This document shows, one piece after another, positions 16,060 through 27,200 of a stretch of 64,000 bases of DNA (its first letter is position 1; the number at the start of each line of letters is the position of its first letter). The position numbers and the translations under genes are program-made. This DNA is from Paramoeba atlantica (lineage: Eukaryota > Discosea), in assembly GCA_977017575.1 (NCBI GenBank), contig CDRNVI010000143.1:372001-436000 (forward strand), read 5' to 3'. The notes beneath the pieces were generated by a model, which worked only from the letters and a program-made list of their open reading frames with translations, did not search any database and had not been told where the DNA came from.

Positions 16060-18790
16060 TTTTTTACCTTCAATTTTGTGGAACCACTCCACCACACACA
16101 CACCACACCATGTGTATGGAGGTGGTGGGGCAGAAATTGGTCTTATTTTTTGAGGTCATTGTTTGTTCTTTTGTTTTCTCCATCAAAATGGTGTATCTGT
16201 TTGTGGGTCCAGAAAACCAAGAAAAATTTGAAACTTTTTTCAAAAACAATTTTGAAAGTGTCAATCACACTATCATCTTTTTTTGAAGGTTGATGGTGAG
16301 GGTGGTCCTCTTTCATCACCAATGTACCACCATTTTAGAAAGAATGGTATGGTTCTCAAAGATTTATTCTTTCAGTTTCTTTCATTCACAACATCACAGC
16401 CTTTTTTACCTGTTTCTTTGGACAATTTTGCAAGAGCTAAACTACAAAAAGCATTTTTCGATTGTCGAAAAAGCATTTTTCGATTGTCGCAATTTCCAAC
16501 TTCAACCCCCCCCCCCCTCATAATTTGGTGCCTGGTTTCTCTCTCTCTTCCAGACACCCAAGCAAATGGTAGTGTTGACTTATGTTTCTGGACAATCACA
16601 CCTTCCAACAATTTAATAGAGTAAGACCTTTAACTTCTCGAACAGATCTTTCGACTGCACCCAAGAAGCCACCCACACTTTCTTTGGCCAAACCTTTGCA
16701 AATGCATTGACACCTTGCAGTGTTTTTGGACAAAGGGTCATTGAAAAGAAACAAGGAACAACCGCTGACAGATTGCATGCAGGTGGGGTTGCTGAGGATT
16801 AAACAGGGCTTTTCCAAGCAGAACATCCATTGGATGAAGTTTGTCCTTGGCTGGTTTCCTGGGTCTGTTTCTGCCCCCCTCTGGTGGACACTCCATGTTT
16901 TGTCAGTTTGAAGTGAAGCCAGGGCCAAAGTAATATAAGACTTTTATAATATTTGTGCTCCCTCCCTGAGCCAGTTTCCTTTTCCGGCCAAAGTGTCATT
17001 CTTTCTTTTCATCCTTTTTTCTGTTTGTCCCTCTACCACTGTCAATTTTCGGTCTTCCACAGTGAAGCCAGGGCCGAATTATATCAAGGGCTTATATGTG
17101 TATTGCGCTCTGCTGAGGGCATCTGGAATTACTAGTTTGTCTTTCCTGGTTTATGGAGAACTTGTCTCTCTCACCATTTGAGAGATGTTATAATTAACCA
17201 ATTGTTTATCATGCCACTTCTTGATTTCTTCATCGAATTGCTCAAGTCCTTCAAGCTGTGGTGGTTGGTGAATGCAACCACATCACATCCTTTGAATGAA
17301 CTCTTTGAACTTTTCCATCACCCAGTGCAACCCATAACACTCTCTTTTTCTGAGTTAGTGTGTATCCAGTGTGTGAGTTGTTGGAGATCTTTTTCAACCC
17401 CAAAAAAAGAAACACTTTTTCAACGCTGGCGTCGAAAAAAAAGCGAACAAAAAATCTAGGAGTTTTCATTTGAGAAGAGTTGGAGAAGAGTTTACGCGCA
17501 GAAAAGGAACGATTTTTGGCTCAGGGTAGTTCTTTTCTCTGGAAACCACAGGCCTGAAAATTTCTAGGAGAGGTTGGAAGCGCTTTAGATCCACGAGGTG
17601 GACTGAAGTTGTGGAAAACTCATCCTAAAAAGTAAGGAGGATGGAAAGAAAGAGAAAAAAATAAAGGCGGTGACTCAGATAAAAAAAATAATTTATTTTC
17701 GCAAAAAAAGTCTATTTGTTGAGAGCTCTCTCCTCTTTCACAACAACAACTGGGGCGACTGGGAGTTTCCAGTTTTCAACCATCCCCCTTGCTGGCCTTC
17801 CATCTTGGTTTCAAAGAAAATAGCCACCAGAAATAGATAACAGTTTTTTTTCCTTGTGAAAATTTGATTTTCACAGGGCCAGTCACTGTCATGGTGGACC
17901 CATCTTGAAAAATTTTCTGAGAGGCAATGACCCCCAACTTCTTTCGTATTTGTGAAGGGAGATCAAGTTGTCCCCAAAATTCTTTCTTCCCAGTTTTCCG
18001 ATTCATTTTGGTTTTGGTAACATTATCATCTACCAAAAAGAAAAAGAGGGCCTCAGGGAAATGTTGAATGAAAACCCGGCGAGAGAACCAATTTTTTGGA
18101 GCTTTTCCCCTCCACTAAAAGAATTTTTGTGTGTGTGAGTGAAAAGAATCTTTTGAAAAAAAAAACTCATGAGAGTGGTTTTTACCAATTTTTCAAGGGT
18201 CTTTGGGATTCTTTGCGCCAGAACACAAGGAACCATTTGTTCATTCGTTCGTTCATCATCATCTCGTGTTCGTTTCCACCTGCTGTTTTTTTCACTCTTT
18301 TTTTTCTGTTTGAAGCGTTTTGCTCTTTCCTAATCAAACAGAGACATTCTTCGGTCTCCCAAGTATCTTCGCTCATTAATTTGTTTTCCATTTCAAGAAG
18401 TTGAAAAATAACACCTCCTCCTCTCCCACACCATCTTGATCCCACCCAAAAATTTTGAGTGAAAAAGAACCCAATTATCATCCTTTTTGGCAATTGAGTT
18501 CATATCTTTTTGCCTTTTCGCGTTTTTTTTGGGGGTCTTTTTTGCCTATCCACTTTGCCACATCACTTCCACAGTCGTGTTTCAGAGCCAAAAAATGCGG
18601 GGGTTGACTTCTGGCTGTGTTCTCTCCCAAGAAATTTTTTTGACCCAAAGTGGTCAATATTGCTCCGTATCCTTTCTTTGAGGCATGGACATGAATGGAA
18701 AAGGTTTTCCTCTGAAATCAAGATGTACCAACACGAGGTATCTCTTTGATTCTTTTCTTCATTCCCTGAAATTCTTTGTCTGTCTGCCTC
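16060..18790. other. No recognised gene; short internal duplications
   Basis: Mixed-composition DNA without a convincing coding region. Visible features: a 24-bp tandem duplication around GCATTTTTCGATTGTCG at 16451-16490; AGTGAAGCCAGGGCC at about 16912 and 17062; and a segment with ACTTTCTTTGGCCAAA at 16676-16710 that recurs near 27697-27730. A minus-strand frame at 17776-18036 has ordinary composition but no recognised domain. This may be debris of old mobile elements. Confidence 0.4.
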
Positions 18791-18802
18791 CTCCGTCCAT
18801 TT

Positions 18803-20592
18803 TCAGAATTTCTTTTCTTTCAGGAGTTGTCTCATATTAAATGTTCTTTTGTGAGCATTTGTGTAAGAATCTCCGGCACCAGCACTTACAATCCCGAGAA
18901 ATGTCTGTAATTCCTTATGGTGTTGGCTGGTGTTGTGTAATTTCCAATAGCCTCCCCCTTTGACGTTGTTCGCTTCAATACACCTTCTTTGGATGCAGTG
19001 TATCCCAAAAGCATGAATTTCGGTTTGCACAAAATGGGACTTTGGAAATATTGATTCTCACTTTGTGTTTTTCTATTCTTGTCAATATTTCTTGCAGAGT
19101 CTTGTAATGTGTTTTGAAGTCTTTCGAGAAGACAACAATCTAATGAAGAGATCTGCCATCTGAATCTTTTCTCCCATTGTGAGTCTCAGGTCATTATGAG
19201 TTTTCTGTTTATTCAGATTAGTGAGAGGATTTTTTTCTCCTTCTTCTTTCTTATTCTTGATACCTTTTAAGATTCCATCAATTTGTTTGATGAGCTCAGC
19301 ATTTCCTGTTGCATCTTCAGCATCAAGGTTTGCAATTACCTCTTGAAGCCTTCCATTCAATGTTGGAAACATCTCTCAGTCTCTTGTAAACCAGGCCTGA
19401 TCGTCCACCATATCATATTTTGGGTTCTCTCTGACCTCGTTGAAGAACATTCTCACTGTTTCTTCCCGCGGTCGCCCATTTTCCGTTGATCTGGATTTGA
19501 GATCTTTCTTCATGATGGGTGAGGATTTCACATTTGTGGCCTCTGTGATTGGAGTTTCCACACACAAGAAGCAGAGTCGAAGGTTGGAATGGACTTTCAG
19601 TTCTCGCTTTCTCTCTTCTATATTCGTCAGTATCTTTGATTCCCATCTTGGAAAGATCCATCTTAGTGACTCCCTTTGGTGTCTCTATTTTAACAGGTGA
19701 GAGAGAGGCGTTCATGACTTCAACAAAGTCAGTCCATGTTTTTCTGCTTTTGTAAATTTGATACTGAGCCTCTGTTTGAGTGTCCACCTCGATTTTGTGC
19801 TCAATCTCTGAGATGAGTTCCCGGTCTGAGACTTGGTATTGTTTCTTTCCTCTCTTTCTTGAGTAGAGTTTGACAAACTTGAGAGCTTTCTTCTTAAAGG
19901 TCAGATCCCCATAGCTGTCATCAATCCGAAATTGATTATACTGACTGATCGGGTTTCTGTACTCTGGAATCCCCGTAAGCCTCTTGAAGATGTGGGATTG
20001 TCTTTTGGAGGTCATCTTGTGGCACTGCTCCAATTGAGCCCCAGAGGAGAGACACTGCAAGGGAGATCCACCTCCCTTTCAGGACGTCTGCCATTGCGAC
20101 TGTCTTCTCCCACAGGTGGTACTGGCTATGCAATCCTGCACCCAGACACAAAAATTGGCGACTTTGGCCTTGGATCCAAAGTCTGTCTTTCCAACTCTGT
20201 AGTTCGAATTTTGTGTCTATTCTCCTTCAAATCATCTTTTACTCTTCCATCCCTTGTGGTTACTGCCTGGCTGATGGGTTGATTCCCATTCTTACTGAGG
20301 GGGGGTTCCTGATGGGCTTTGTTGAGACCGCTGGGAATAGGTCCTTATCTGAATAGTGATCGATGCCAAAAGCCTCCCTTCCATCTCTGAGAGCATCTCT
20401 TTGGCTTCATCCCTGGTGAAGGTGGGTTCCACTTGGGGGTACCATCCTTTCTCCCTCTGGGGGTTCTTCCTGTTCCTCAAGTTCTTCCTGGTGGAACAGT
20501 TCTCTTTCTTGGGGGTTTTCAGGCTCTTGCCTTTCCTCGGGGTGGGCTCAACCTTCTTGATCACTGCCAGCAGAATCACTATCCCCATCAGG
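18803..20592 (-). pseudogene. Decayed Ty3-type retroelement gag-pol, 3' part, split by the MULE
   Basis: Several minus-strand frames, interrupted by stops and shifts, run in one direction. Around 20592-20300 is a Lys/Pro/Glu-rich gag-like stretch. At 20060-19413 is a charged region of ~215 codons. At 19130-18803 there are alternating-frame remains of the reverse-transcriptase C-terminal half: a K-x-L-x-E-I-L-T-R-I-E-K-H-like stretch, then residues like LQTFLGIVSAGAG. The YxDD box itself is not clean. The 5' start of the same reading frame is found on the far side of the MULE at 25432 and above. When the MULE and one TSD copy are disregarded, the frame runs through uninterrupted. Confidence 0.6.
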
Positions 20593-20601
20593 GTTTTCTA
20601 C
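20593..20601. repeat. 9-bp target-site duplication of the MULE, left
   Basis: GTTTTCTAC, repeated exactly at 25423-25431. Nine-base duplications are the hallmark of Mutator-family insertion. The extra copy also explains the broken reading frame of the host retroelement. Confidence 0.9.
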
Positions 20602-20628
20602 GGTACAGGCAGCAAAGTTGATAGTTGC
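20602..20628 (+). repeat. MULE terminal inverted repeat, left
   Basis: 27 bp identical to the reverse complement of 25396-25422. The next bases continue similar (TGTTG versus GGTTG). Confidence 0.92.
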
Positions 20629-20713
20629 TGTTGTTCGAAAGTTGCTTCAACTTTTCATCAACCCTTATCCTTTTAAAACAACACAAAAACAACGCAATTC
20701 TTTTTGTCAGGAA

Positions 20714-20831
20714 GAAAAAACTTTTTTTGAGACTTTGATGACTAGATAATAAGAGTTGTTTTGAAGTTGTTGAAAAAAACTTTTTTTGAGACTTTGATGA
20801 CTAGATAATAAGAGTTGTTTTGGAGTCGTCA
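20714..20831 (+). repeat. MULE subterminal tandem duplication, 59-bp period
   Basis: Two nearly identical copies of a ~59-bp unit (AAAAAACTTTTTTTGAGACT, then GATGACTAGATAATAAGAGT). They lie ~110 bp inside the left TIR, between it and the transposase promoter region. The position suits subterminal transposase-binding sites or promoter elements; that role is inference. Confidence 0.8.
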
Positions 20832-21168
20832 AAAAAAAGAAAATTGATTTTTAATTCATTCCAAAATTCTTTTTTTTATTTTTTCCGTTGCTCTCTCTTC
20901 TTCTTTTTTCCCCGCCGCTTCTAATCTCAGGGGGAAGACAATCAGCTTTTCAATTTCTCTCTTTCTTTCATTTTACCTACAAAGAAAATGGATGTGACTC
21001 TTTTTTGTCTGTTGGGAATTTTGACCGTTGGAGTTGGGATCAACAGCTCTTTTTTTCAACACTTTTTCAATTTCCAATTTAATTTTTCAAGAAAAAACAA
21101 AAAGGTTTGTATTTTTGTTTTGGAGTTTTTTTAATTCCAACTCATGAACATATTTTGTAGAGCTATAG

Positions 21169-23822
21169 ATGTCTTCAATTACATCAATCAAGAAAGGAGA
21201 CTATGTTAAAATCTCCAACTGTGAGGATTATGGATATGTTCAGGATGCTGCCTACTTCCAGAATGAATACCACCTCGCTCTTATCTGGGCAGAAACAGGA
21301 AGAAGAGAAGATGTATCATTTGTTGATATTTCTCTTGTTTCTTGTTTTGAACCAGCCCATGATCAAGGTACGCTTTGCCCAGAGTGCAAAATCCCAATGC
21401 AACAAATGGTTTGCTTTTTTTTTCTTTGACAATTTTAAAGTTTTCTTAAACTAAACTTCTTTTGAATAGATCAACAAAACAACAAGTGAAAAATTTTTGG
21501 CATGTCCATCATATCGCTTGCGATCTGCTCGAAAATGTCGATCGAGAACTATTTCGCTTCCAGACTTCGCGAAAACCCACACTTCAATCAAGCTTGGTGT
21601 TGATGATTGTGATGATACTTGGAACTGGGTACGAGGTCGGCGATCAAACTCAACAGAGGTGGCCATACCAAAATGGGCTCAATTATTGATCCCTGAGGAG
21701 TACCATTCTCAAAAGTTTACCGGTCAGTTATTTCATTGCTCGACTGGGCGATCAAGAAGTCGTCATCGGAAAGATGAAGGCAGGTGCCCTTGGAAAAAGT
21801 TCTTGGTATTTGATTCCCAAGCTTTTTTGAAAGGAACTCCTCCCCCCCAAGATGCGATTTGTACAGTTTATCAAGGGTATGATGGAGAGGGAAATCTTTC
21901 TTCAAAACCTGCTGACCATGCTCTCTGGAACCCAGGGGAACATAAAAAACCTCAAGCAGTGTTAGCAATGAGAAAGGATTGGGTTGAACACCTTGAAAAA
22001 TCGCAAAGTATCACCCCAAGTGAGACAATTCTAAGTTTTCAAGAAAAACTAGTTGAGAGTGATCTCTCTCCATCAACAAAAGCGAATCTCATCCAACAAA
22101 GTTCAAAGATGGGAAATACTTTGAAATATCGGAAACAAAAGGTTTTTTTTTCTTTTTTTCTTTTTTTCTTTTTTTCTTTTTTTTTTTCTTTTTTTTTTTT
22201 TCTTTTTTTTTTTGTGAATCAATTTATATGGATTGATTGAATGTTCTTCCAGCAATCGTTTCAAGAATCACGAATTTCTGATGTTGAGAAAATGGTTCTA
22301 TGCCCTCATACAGGGGAGGTCTCATTCAAATTTGGGTTTGAAGATCATCCCTCTGTCTTCATTGAACTTGGTTCGAAGATCCTAATTGCCAATTATGTAA
22401 AACCAGATATGAAAGAATTTTTCATTGATGGTGTTTTTAAATTATCCCCCTCTCTACAACTGATGATTCTTGGTGTTCCCCTGAGAGGTTTGTTATCTTC
22501 CATTTGAAAAGAAAAGTTTAATTCATTTTCATTTTTTTGATAATTCTTTTTCATGTTAGAGGATACAAAAGATAAAATACATGGAACAAATTTTTGTCCT
22601 CTATCTTGTTTATTAACAAATCGAAAAACTGAATTCACCTATCTCCGGTGGTTTGCTGACCTCAAATATATTGGGTTGGAATTGAATGATTGTTCTATTT
22701 TAACTGATATGGAGTTTGGTATTGGAAATGCAGGTTGATTATTTGAATGACAATTATTTTCTTTTTTTACTTTTATCGATTTGTTTTGTTTTAATAGGAA
22801 AAGTAATGTGGGAGGAGTCTGAATGGAAGTTATGTTACTTCCATGTGATCATGAATGCTAAGGACAAGTTAAAAGCCCTTGGGGTTCCGAAAGAAACTTA
22901 TTCTTTTTATCTTGGGGTATTGAAGGAAATGAAAGAACAAGAAGATGAGAAACAAGCAGAAAATGTATGGGAAAATTTTCAAATTGCTGTTACTTGTCCA
23001 AAAGGAAAGCTTTGGTTTGGATTTTGATTTATTTTATTCTTTTTTTTTTCCTTTGAAAAATGAAACAAGTGTGTAAAGTAAAATTTATATTTTATTTTTT
23101 GTTTTTAGGCTTGAGTATATGGAGAAATGGATAATTCCTCGTTTGTCACAATGGATTGGAGGAAAAACGAATAATTTGATTGAGAGGTTCAATCGATACC
23201 TGAAAGAAACTCTTTTTCGGGGTCAAACATACTCCAATGCTGCAACAGTTGTTGACATCCTTAGTCGATATTTTTCAATTTTAGAAACTGTTTTGGTGCC
23301 CCCACCCAAAGAAGAAGAACATACAAATGAGATTGTTTTCGAGGAACAACTTCTTTTTTCAGAAGAAGTGGACAGGAAAGATACAACAAAACACTTGTTG
23401 GAAAAAAATCTCTCAATTTCTCTCGGAAGAAAGGTTTTTTCTTTATTTTTCATTTTTGAATGATTTTTTTTTAAAATAAAATAATAATGTTATTATTCTA
23501 GACTAGTACAATAAATAAAAGGAAAAGGAGGGATTCAAGCAAAAAAAAAGATGTTTTGGAAACAAGAGAATTTCTCAATCCTCCCCATAATGACTTTGAT
23601 TGTTCGATCGAAGCAGTTGTGCCTCCGCCTTCCTCTTCATCATCTTCCTCTTCTTCATCTTCATCTTCATCTGGTTCCCTTGGTTCATCTGATGCTCCTG
23701 ATTCTCCTGATGATTCTCCTCCTCGAAAGAGAAAACGTTCCCCAATGACAATTCCTGTTGAGGGAAGTGAAACTTGGAGTGAGTCAAGAAAGATTCAGTG
23801 GTTCGCTTCACATGAATTCTAA
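21169..23822 (+). CDS. MULE transposase (DDE), seven exons
   Basis: Exons: 21169-21408, 21470-22141, 22253-22487, 22560-22733, 22798-23014, 23109-23433, 23502-23822. All introns are GT-AG, T-rich and 61-111 nt, and the joins keep frame to give 727 aa. The start follows an AG at ~21160, so a 5'UTR intron is likely. Residues 1-60 look like a small beta-rich reader (SH3/Tudor-like: KKGDYVKI, then YGYVQDA). A Cys/His cluster follows at ~70-235. The MULE catalytic core has D363 (FIDGVFKLSP), D432 (LTDME), C453-x2-H456 (CYFH) and E538 (TNNLIERFNR), the spacing expected for the MULE/PF10551 type. The C-terminal ~100 residues are Lys- and Ser-rich, probably a nuclear-localising tail. It cuts and re-inserts the element by binding the TIRs. 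Confidence 0.9.
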
Positions 23823-23983
23823 TGAATGAAATGAAATAAAAGTTTTTATTTTTGAGAATTTTTTTTTATCTTTCCTTCTTTTCTGCACAAGTCATTATTC
23901 TCTTTCTATTCTTTTTTTTTCTTCCAAGTTCTCCATTTATTTTGAATCAATTATACAAAAAAAGTTTGAAGAAGAACAAAGAT

Positions 23984-24952
23984 TTATTTTTTAAATAAAA
24001 GTTTTTTATTTTTTATTTTCCTTCTTTCTTTGCTTCTTTTCTGCAGGTGACATTCTCTTTTTTTTTTTTTTGGTGGTTCCTTCACATTCGGGATGGTTCG
24101 ACTTCCAAAATCTTCACGCAACATTGTATCCCACTCCACACCACGCAACTTTAAAAAGGTTCGGTGAAGAACAAAGATTCCAACCATACGATCATCTTCA
24201 TGAGGAAAGAAAGGGTCTTCATCACCCTGATAGTCTCGACTCCCATGCCAAAGTGCATCAGAGTCCAACATCAAAACATCTCCAACTCTAATATTGAACG
24301 CTCTCTTAGATCCTCCAATTTCAAGAGCTCCTCCAGTCGAATTTGGGTTCACATGGACTCCAAAAATAAATGCAACATAATCAAATGAGTCCTTGTGAAA
24401 CAAACTGAATCCAAGAGGGGAGAGAAATAAATGAAACAAGCCAAAATTTGAACATAATTGGTTCTCGCCCTTCAAAAGGTTGTAGATATCCGGTCGTTTC
24501 TCTTTCACCAACAAAGTTGCCTTTTCTCCAAGTCTCTCCAAAACTGGAGTCAATATTGGATATTGTAGCTTATCTTCATATTTCCCTCCAAATCCAGCTG
24601 GATAAGTTGGATCCCCAGGGTTACAATGGCCTTGAGCAGGCCACACTCCCATGATAGTTTCAGGACGATCTCCGCGTTTGTCCTCTTTTCTTTTCCAATA
24701 ATCGCAAGAATGAAGAGTTTCGTGGAGCATCTCCATTTCTTTCACAGAAAAAAACTGTTTTACAAAGTGAGCTCGATTCACTTTTCCATCTCGAGTCTGA
24801 ACCTCAACATACACATTCTTGTTGTGGATATAACAACGATCAGCAGTTTCCCGTTGCAAATCTTCCTCTGACTCGGTAAAGACCACTCGATCTCTTGGTG
24901 TTTTCAATGATCCTCTTTTTCGGTTTGAAACTTCATCCTCTTTGTTACTCAT
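23984..24952 (-). CDS. TET/JBP-like Fe(II)/2-oxoglutarate dioxygenase, transposon-borne
   Basis: Intronless 322 aa. The double-stranded beta-helix core shows the Fe-binding triad H186-x-D188 (LFHKDSFDY) and H236 (DALWHGS). Before H236 come the GG turn (207-208) and GDVLMLDS (224-231), and after it R255 (DDRMVGIF) as the likely 2-oxoglutarate-binding Arg. This order of H-x-D, GG, GDV, H and R matches the TET/JBP and fungal TET-like (2OG-FeII_Oxy_6) group. Known members oxidise 5-methylcytosine or thymine in DNA; oxidation of a base here is inferred. The N-terminal 60 residues are charged and the C-terminus is very Lys/Arg-rich (from ~293), fitting a nuclear, nucleic-acid-binding protein. It is convergent with the MULE transposase within the same TIRs. 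Alternatives: an AlkB-like or prolyl-hydroxylase-like enzyme. No key residue appears lost. Confidence 0.78.
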   Translation of the reverse strand: MSNKEDEVSNRKRGSLKTPRDRVVFTESEEDLQRETADRCYIHNKNVYVEVQTRDGKVNRAHFVKQFFSVKEMEMLHETLHSCDYWKRKEDKRGDRPETIMGVWPAQGHCNPGDPTYPAGFGGKYEDKLQYPILTPVLERLGEKATLLVKEKRPDIYNLLKGENQLCSNFGLFHLFLSPLGFSLFHKDSFDYVAFIFGVHVNPNSTGGALEIGGSKRAFNIRVGDVLMLDSDALWHGSRDYQGDEDPFFPHEDDRMVGIFVLHRTFLKLRGVEWDTMLREDFGSRTIPNVKEPPKKKKRECHLQKRSKERRKIKNKKLLFKK

Positions 24953-25395
24953 CGTGAAACTTCTGTGTTTCTACAACTTTCCAAAAAGAATGAAAATTTC
25001 AAACAGAAAAAAGAAAGAGACAAAGAAAAGAGAGAAAAGACAAGAAAGAGAGAAGAGAGAGAGAAAGAAGAAAACAGAAAGAAAACTTTTCCAAGAAAAA
25101 TTCACGGGATTTAGTTTTCTATTTTTTTTCACCAAAAAAGAAAAAAAAATTGTCCCCTTTGAAAAGAATAAATTTTATTTTCAGGACCCTAAATTAAATT
25201 GTGCTTCAAAGTGTTTTTTGTGGCTTTGAAAGAGTCCTTTTGAAAACAACTTTTCGCCTGCTCATATCATAAGGTCTGGTCTATTTCATTCATTTTTCTT
25301 GTGGAAGTAGGAATAAATCAAATTGTGCCAGCAACTTTTCAGCAACTCTTATTATGGATAAAGATGACATCATCAAATACTTCTTTTTCTCAACC

Positions 25396-25422
25396 GCAAC
25401 TATCAACTTTGCTGCCTGTACC
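25396..25422 (-). repeat. MULE terminal inverted repeat, right
   Basis: Reverse complement of 20602-20628, exact over 27 bp. Just inside are two AGTTGCTG-type motifs (25340-25362, reverse strand) that echo AGTTGCT motifs near the left end. Confidence 0.92.
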
Positions 25423-25431
25423 GTTTTCTAC
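25423..25431. repeat. 9-bp target-site duplication of the MULE, right
   Basis: GTTTTCTAC, identical to 20593-20601. Confidence 0.9.
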
Positions 25432-25500
25432 CAAGTAAGTCTCCTTTAACTCATCCCAGAAAAGAGCCATCGATCTACCAGCATTGCCAATGTAAAAACT
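25432..25500 (-). pseudogene. 5' piece of the retroelement reading frame interrupted by the MULE
   Basis: On the minus strand an open frame, possibly beginning at an ATG near 25471 after an AG acceptor-like site, leads into the MULE TSD. It continues in the same frame at 20592. Short, but the exact frame continuity supports one original ORF. The upstream LTR was not located. Confidence 0.5.
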
Positions 25501-26500
25501 GAAAACAAAGTGGTGTGTGAAAAACTGATCTTTAGAAACCAAAAGGGAAAACGACAAAAGAAAAGCGCATCGCGTCGCGTCGCCTTTGTGATGTCATCAA
25601 ACAGTCCCTATCAAGGGTGTTCAGTGAAGTTGGCTGAAAGTTGGGCCGAAAGTTCAAGGGTTAAAAATAGCCTTTATTCACAATCTCTTCACGGTATCCT
25701 CCCAATCAAGTTTTTTTCCCAAATAAATGATTTCTGTTATATGTTGTGAGAGAGAAGCTCAACTCAAAAGTCTGGCTGAATGTGGCACCCACCTCTTGGT
25801 AGGGATCTGGCGTTGTTTCTCAAACTGCCTAATTCAATTAGTTGGAAGATGATGAGCAAGTTCCAAGATCCATTTGTTATTGCGCTTGAGGCTTTTTGTG
25901 GAGGATGTTTGGACAAACTGAAGAGGAGATTGACAGATTTGTTCAGGTACCAAAATTTTCGAATGCCTAATTCGAAAATGAGCGAGTTCCGGCAGTATGC
26001 CACTCATTTTCTCGATCTGTATTTGAAGAAGAACAAAATCTCTTTGAAGGAATGCGCGTGATAGAGATGAGAAGTTTGAACAAGGGTCTGTTCGTTTCTT
26101 TCACCAGTTCTCTCAGGTTCTCTCTCTTTGAGCAACCTTACTAGATGTTCCAAAGTCTTGAGATGGGAAGGGTTGAGCTATCAACATTGAGCTGAGCCAG
26201 GAGAGATTTGTCTTCTCATACCATCCAAGTCCTTGTTCATCAGCTGTCTCTCTTCTCAGAGTTGAAGAAAACTATTCTGGAGCTCTTCATAAGAGGGCGC
26301 CTCATCTTTCCCATTTCCATGGACAGGTGAAAGACCATCAAGTAGATATCGGTGAGAATCTTGGTTTTTTCAGTTTTCTGAGATGTCTGTCAGATGAAAG
26401 CGTTCGAAAGCTACAAATGGTGGGTGTCCCTTTTGCTCCAGAGGAGCCCGACAAGTGTTGGGGTGAGTTTTGTTTTTGAAGCTGCAAAGGATTTCCTTAT
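25501..26500. other. No recognised gene
   Basis: Ordinary-composition DNA. Frames such as 25780-26061 (plus) lack any domain I recognise and are interrupted on both sides. Possibly the degraded 5' region of the same retroelement. Confidence 0.35.
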
Positions 26501-26507
26501 TTACACT

Positions 26508-26670
26508 GGGAACATTGTATTGAGAGGAGAGGGGGGAGACTCATTCAAGGCAAGATGATTTGATTTTATATAAAAGTATTTTTTTTCCTGTTATTTGCCT
26601 CTTTTCACATCCTACTTTTTTTCAACAACCAGTTTTATTTTGGAGGAGATCATCAAAACACCCCCCCCCC
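26508..26670 (+). repeat. Dispersed repeat R1, 3'-end fragment
   Basis: Matches only the last ~160 bp of the R1 copies at 14944-15957 and 44478-45513: GGGAACATTGTATTGAGAGG, GGCAAGATGA, TTGCCTCTTTTCACATCCTA, GGAGGAGATCATCAAAACAC, then a C-run. A copy that shares only the 3' end is what 5' truncation or a separate partial copy would give. Confidence 0.7.
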
Positions 26671-27200
26671 CCCCCAATGAATTGATTTCTTGATTATTCC
26701 AAAATTAGCAGGGGGTGTGGTAGGCCAAAAGAGATGTTTGGATCTTAATTAGCAAAGATACATCACACCATCAGAGGATTTCTTCGTGATCTTTGCGAAG
26801 AAGTTTCAGTCATCAATTTGGTTCTGTTCCATGAACACAAAAACCCACCCACTCCTCATTCACATTGCAAGAGGAAAAAGGACACAAAAAGGGATTGGGG
26901 AAAATCTCCCAACAAAAGATGATGAATTTTTGTTGGCGCATCCTTTGCTTCACCCACTTCTTGATGAAATAAGACATTAATTCACTCAGGTTTTCCTCTT
27001 GAATTTTTCTTGGTTGCCTTCCCCTTGAGACCTTCAGGTTTCCCTAAAGTTCTCCCTCCATTTTCCTCCAACCAATTGAGCAGTGAGGTTCAATAATCCT
27101 TGACACTCCCTTTTTCAACATCCAAATTTCAAAAAAAAAAAGAAAAAGAAAACACAGCACCTTGAAATGAAAGGCGTAAAAAAAATAAATCAAAAAAAAA

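Larger units (their letters stand above)
20602..25422. mobile_element. Complete MULE (Mutator-like) DNA transposon carrying a TET/JBP-like gene
   Basis: A 4,821-bp element bounded by inverted repeats. The left end starts GGTACAGGCAGCAAAGTTGA and the right end is its reverse complement. The TIR is perfect for 27 bp (20602-20628 and 25396-25422) and 31/32 if one mismatch is allowed. Flanking 9-bp TSDs are identical. Inside are two convergent genes: the transposase (21169-23822, plus) and a dioxygenase (23984-24952, minus), separated by 161 bp that hold both polyadenylation-type AATAAA signals. Both frames are intact. Together with exact TSDs this points to a young, possibly active, autonomous element. 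It sits inside an older, decayed retroelement. Confidence 0.93.

Noticed and set aside
23551..23811. Short frames around 23551-23811 as separate genes
   Set aside because: They are exon 7 of the MULE transposase, or its antisense over a Ser-codon repeat.
24070..24871. Plus-strand frames opposite the dioxygenase
   Set aside because: Shadows of the 322-aa minus-strand gene, which has coherent catalytic motifs.
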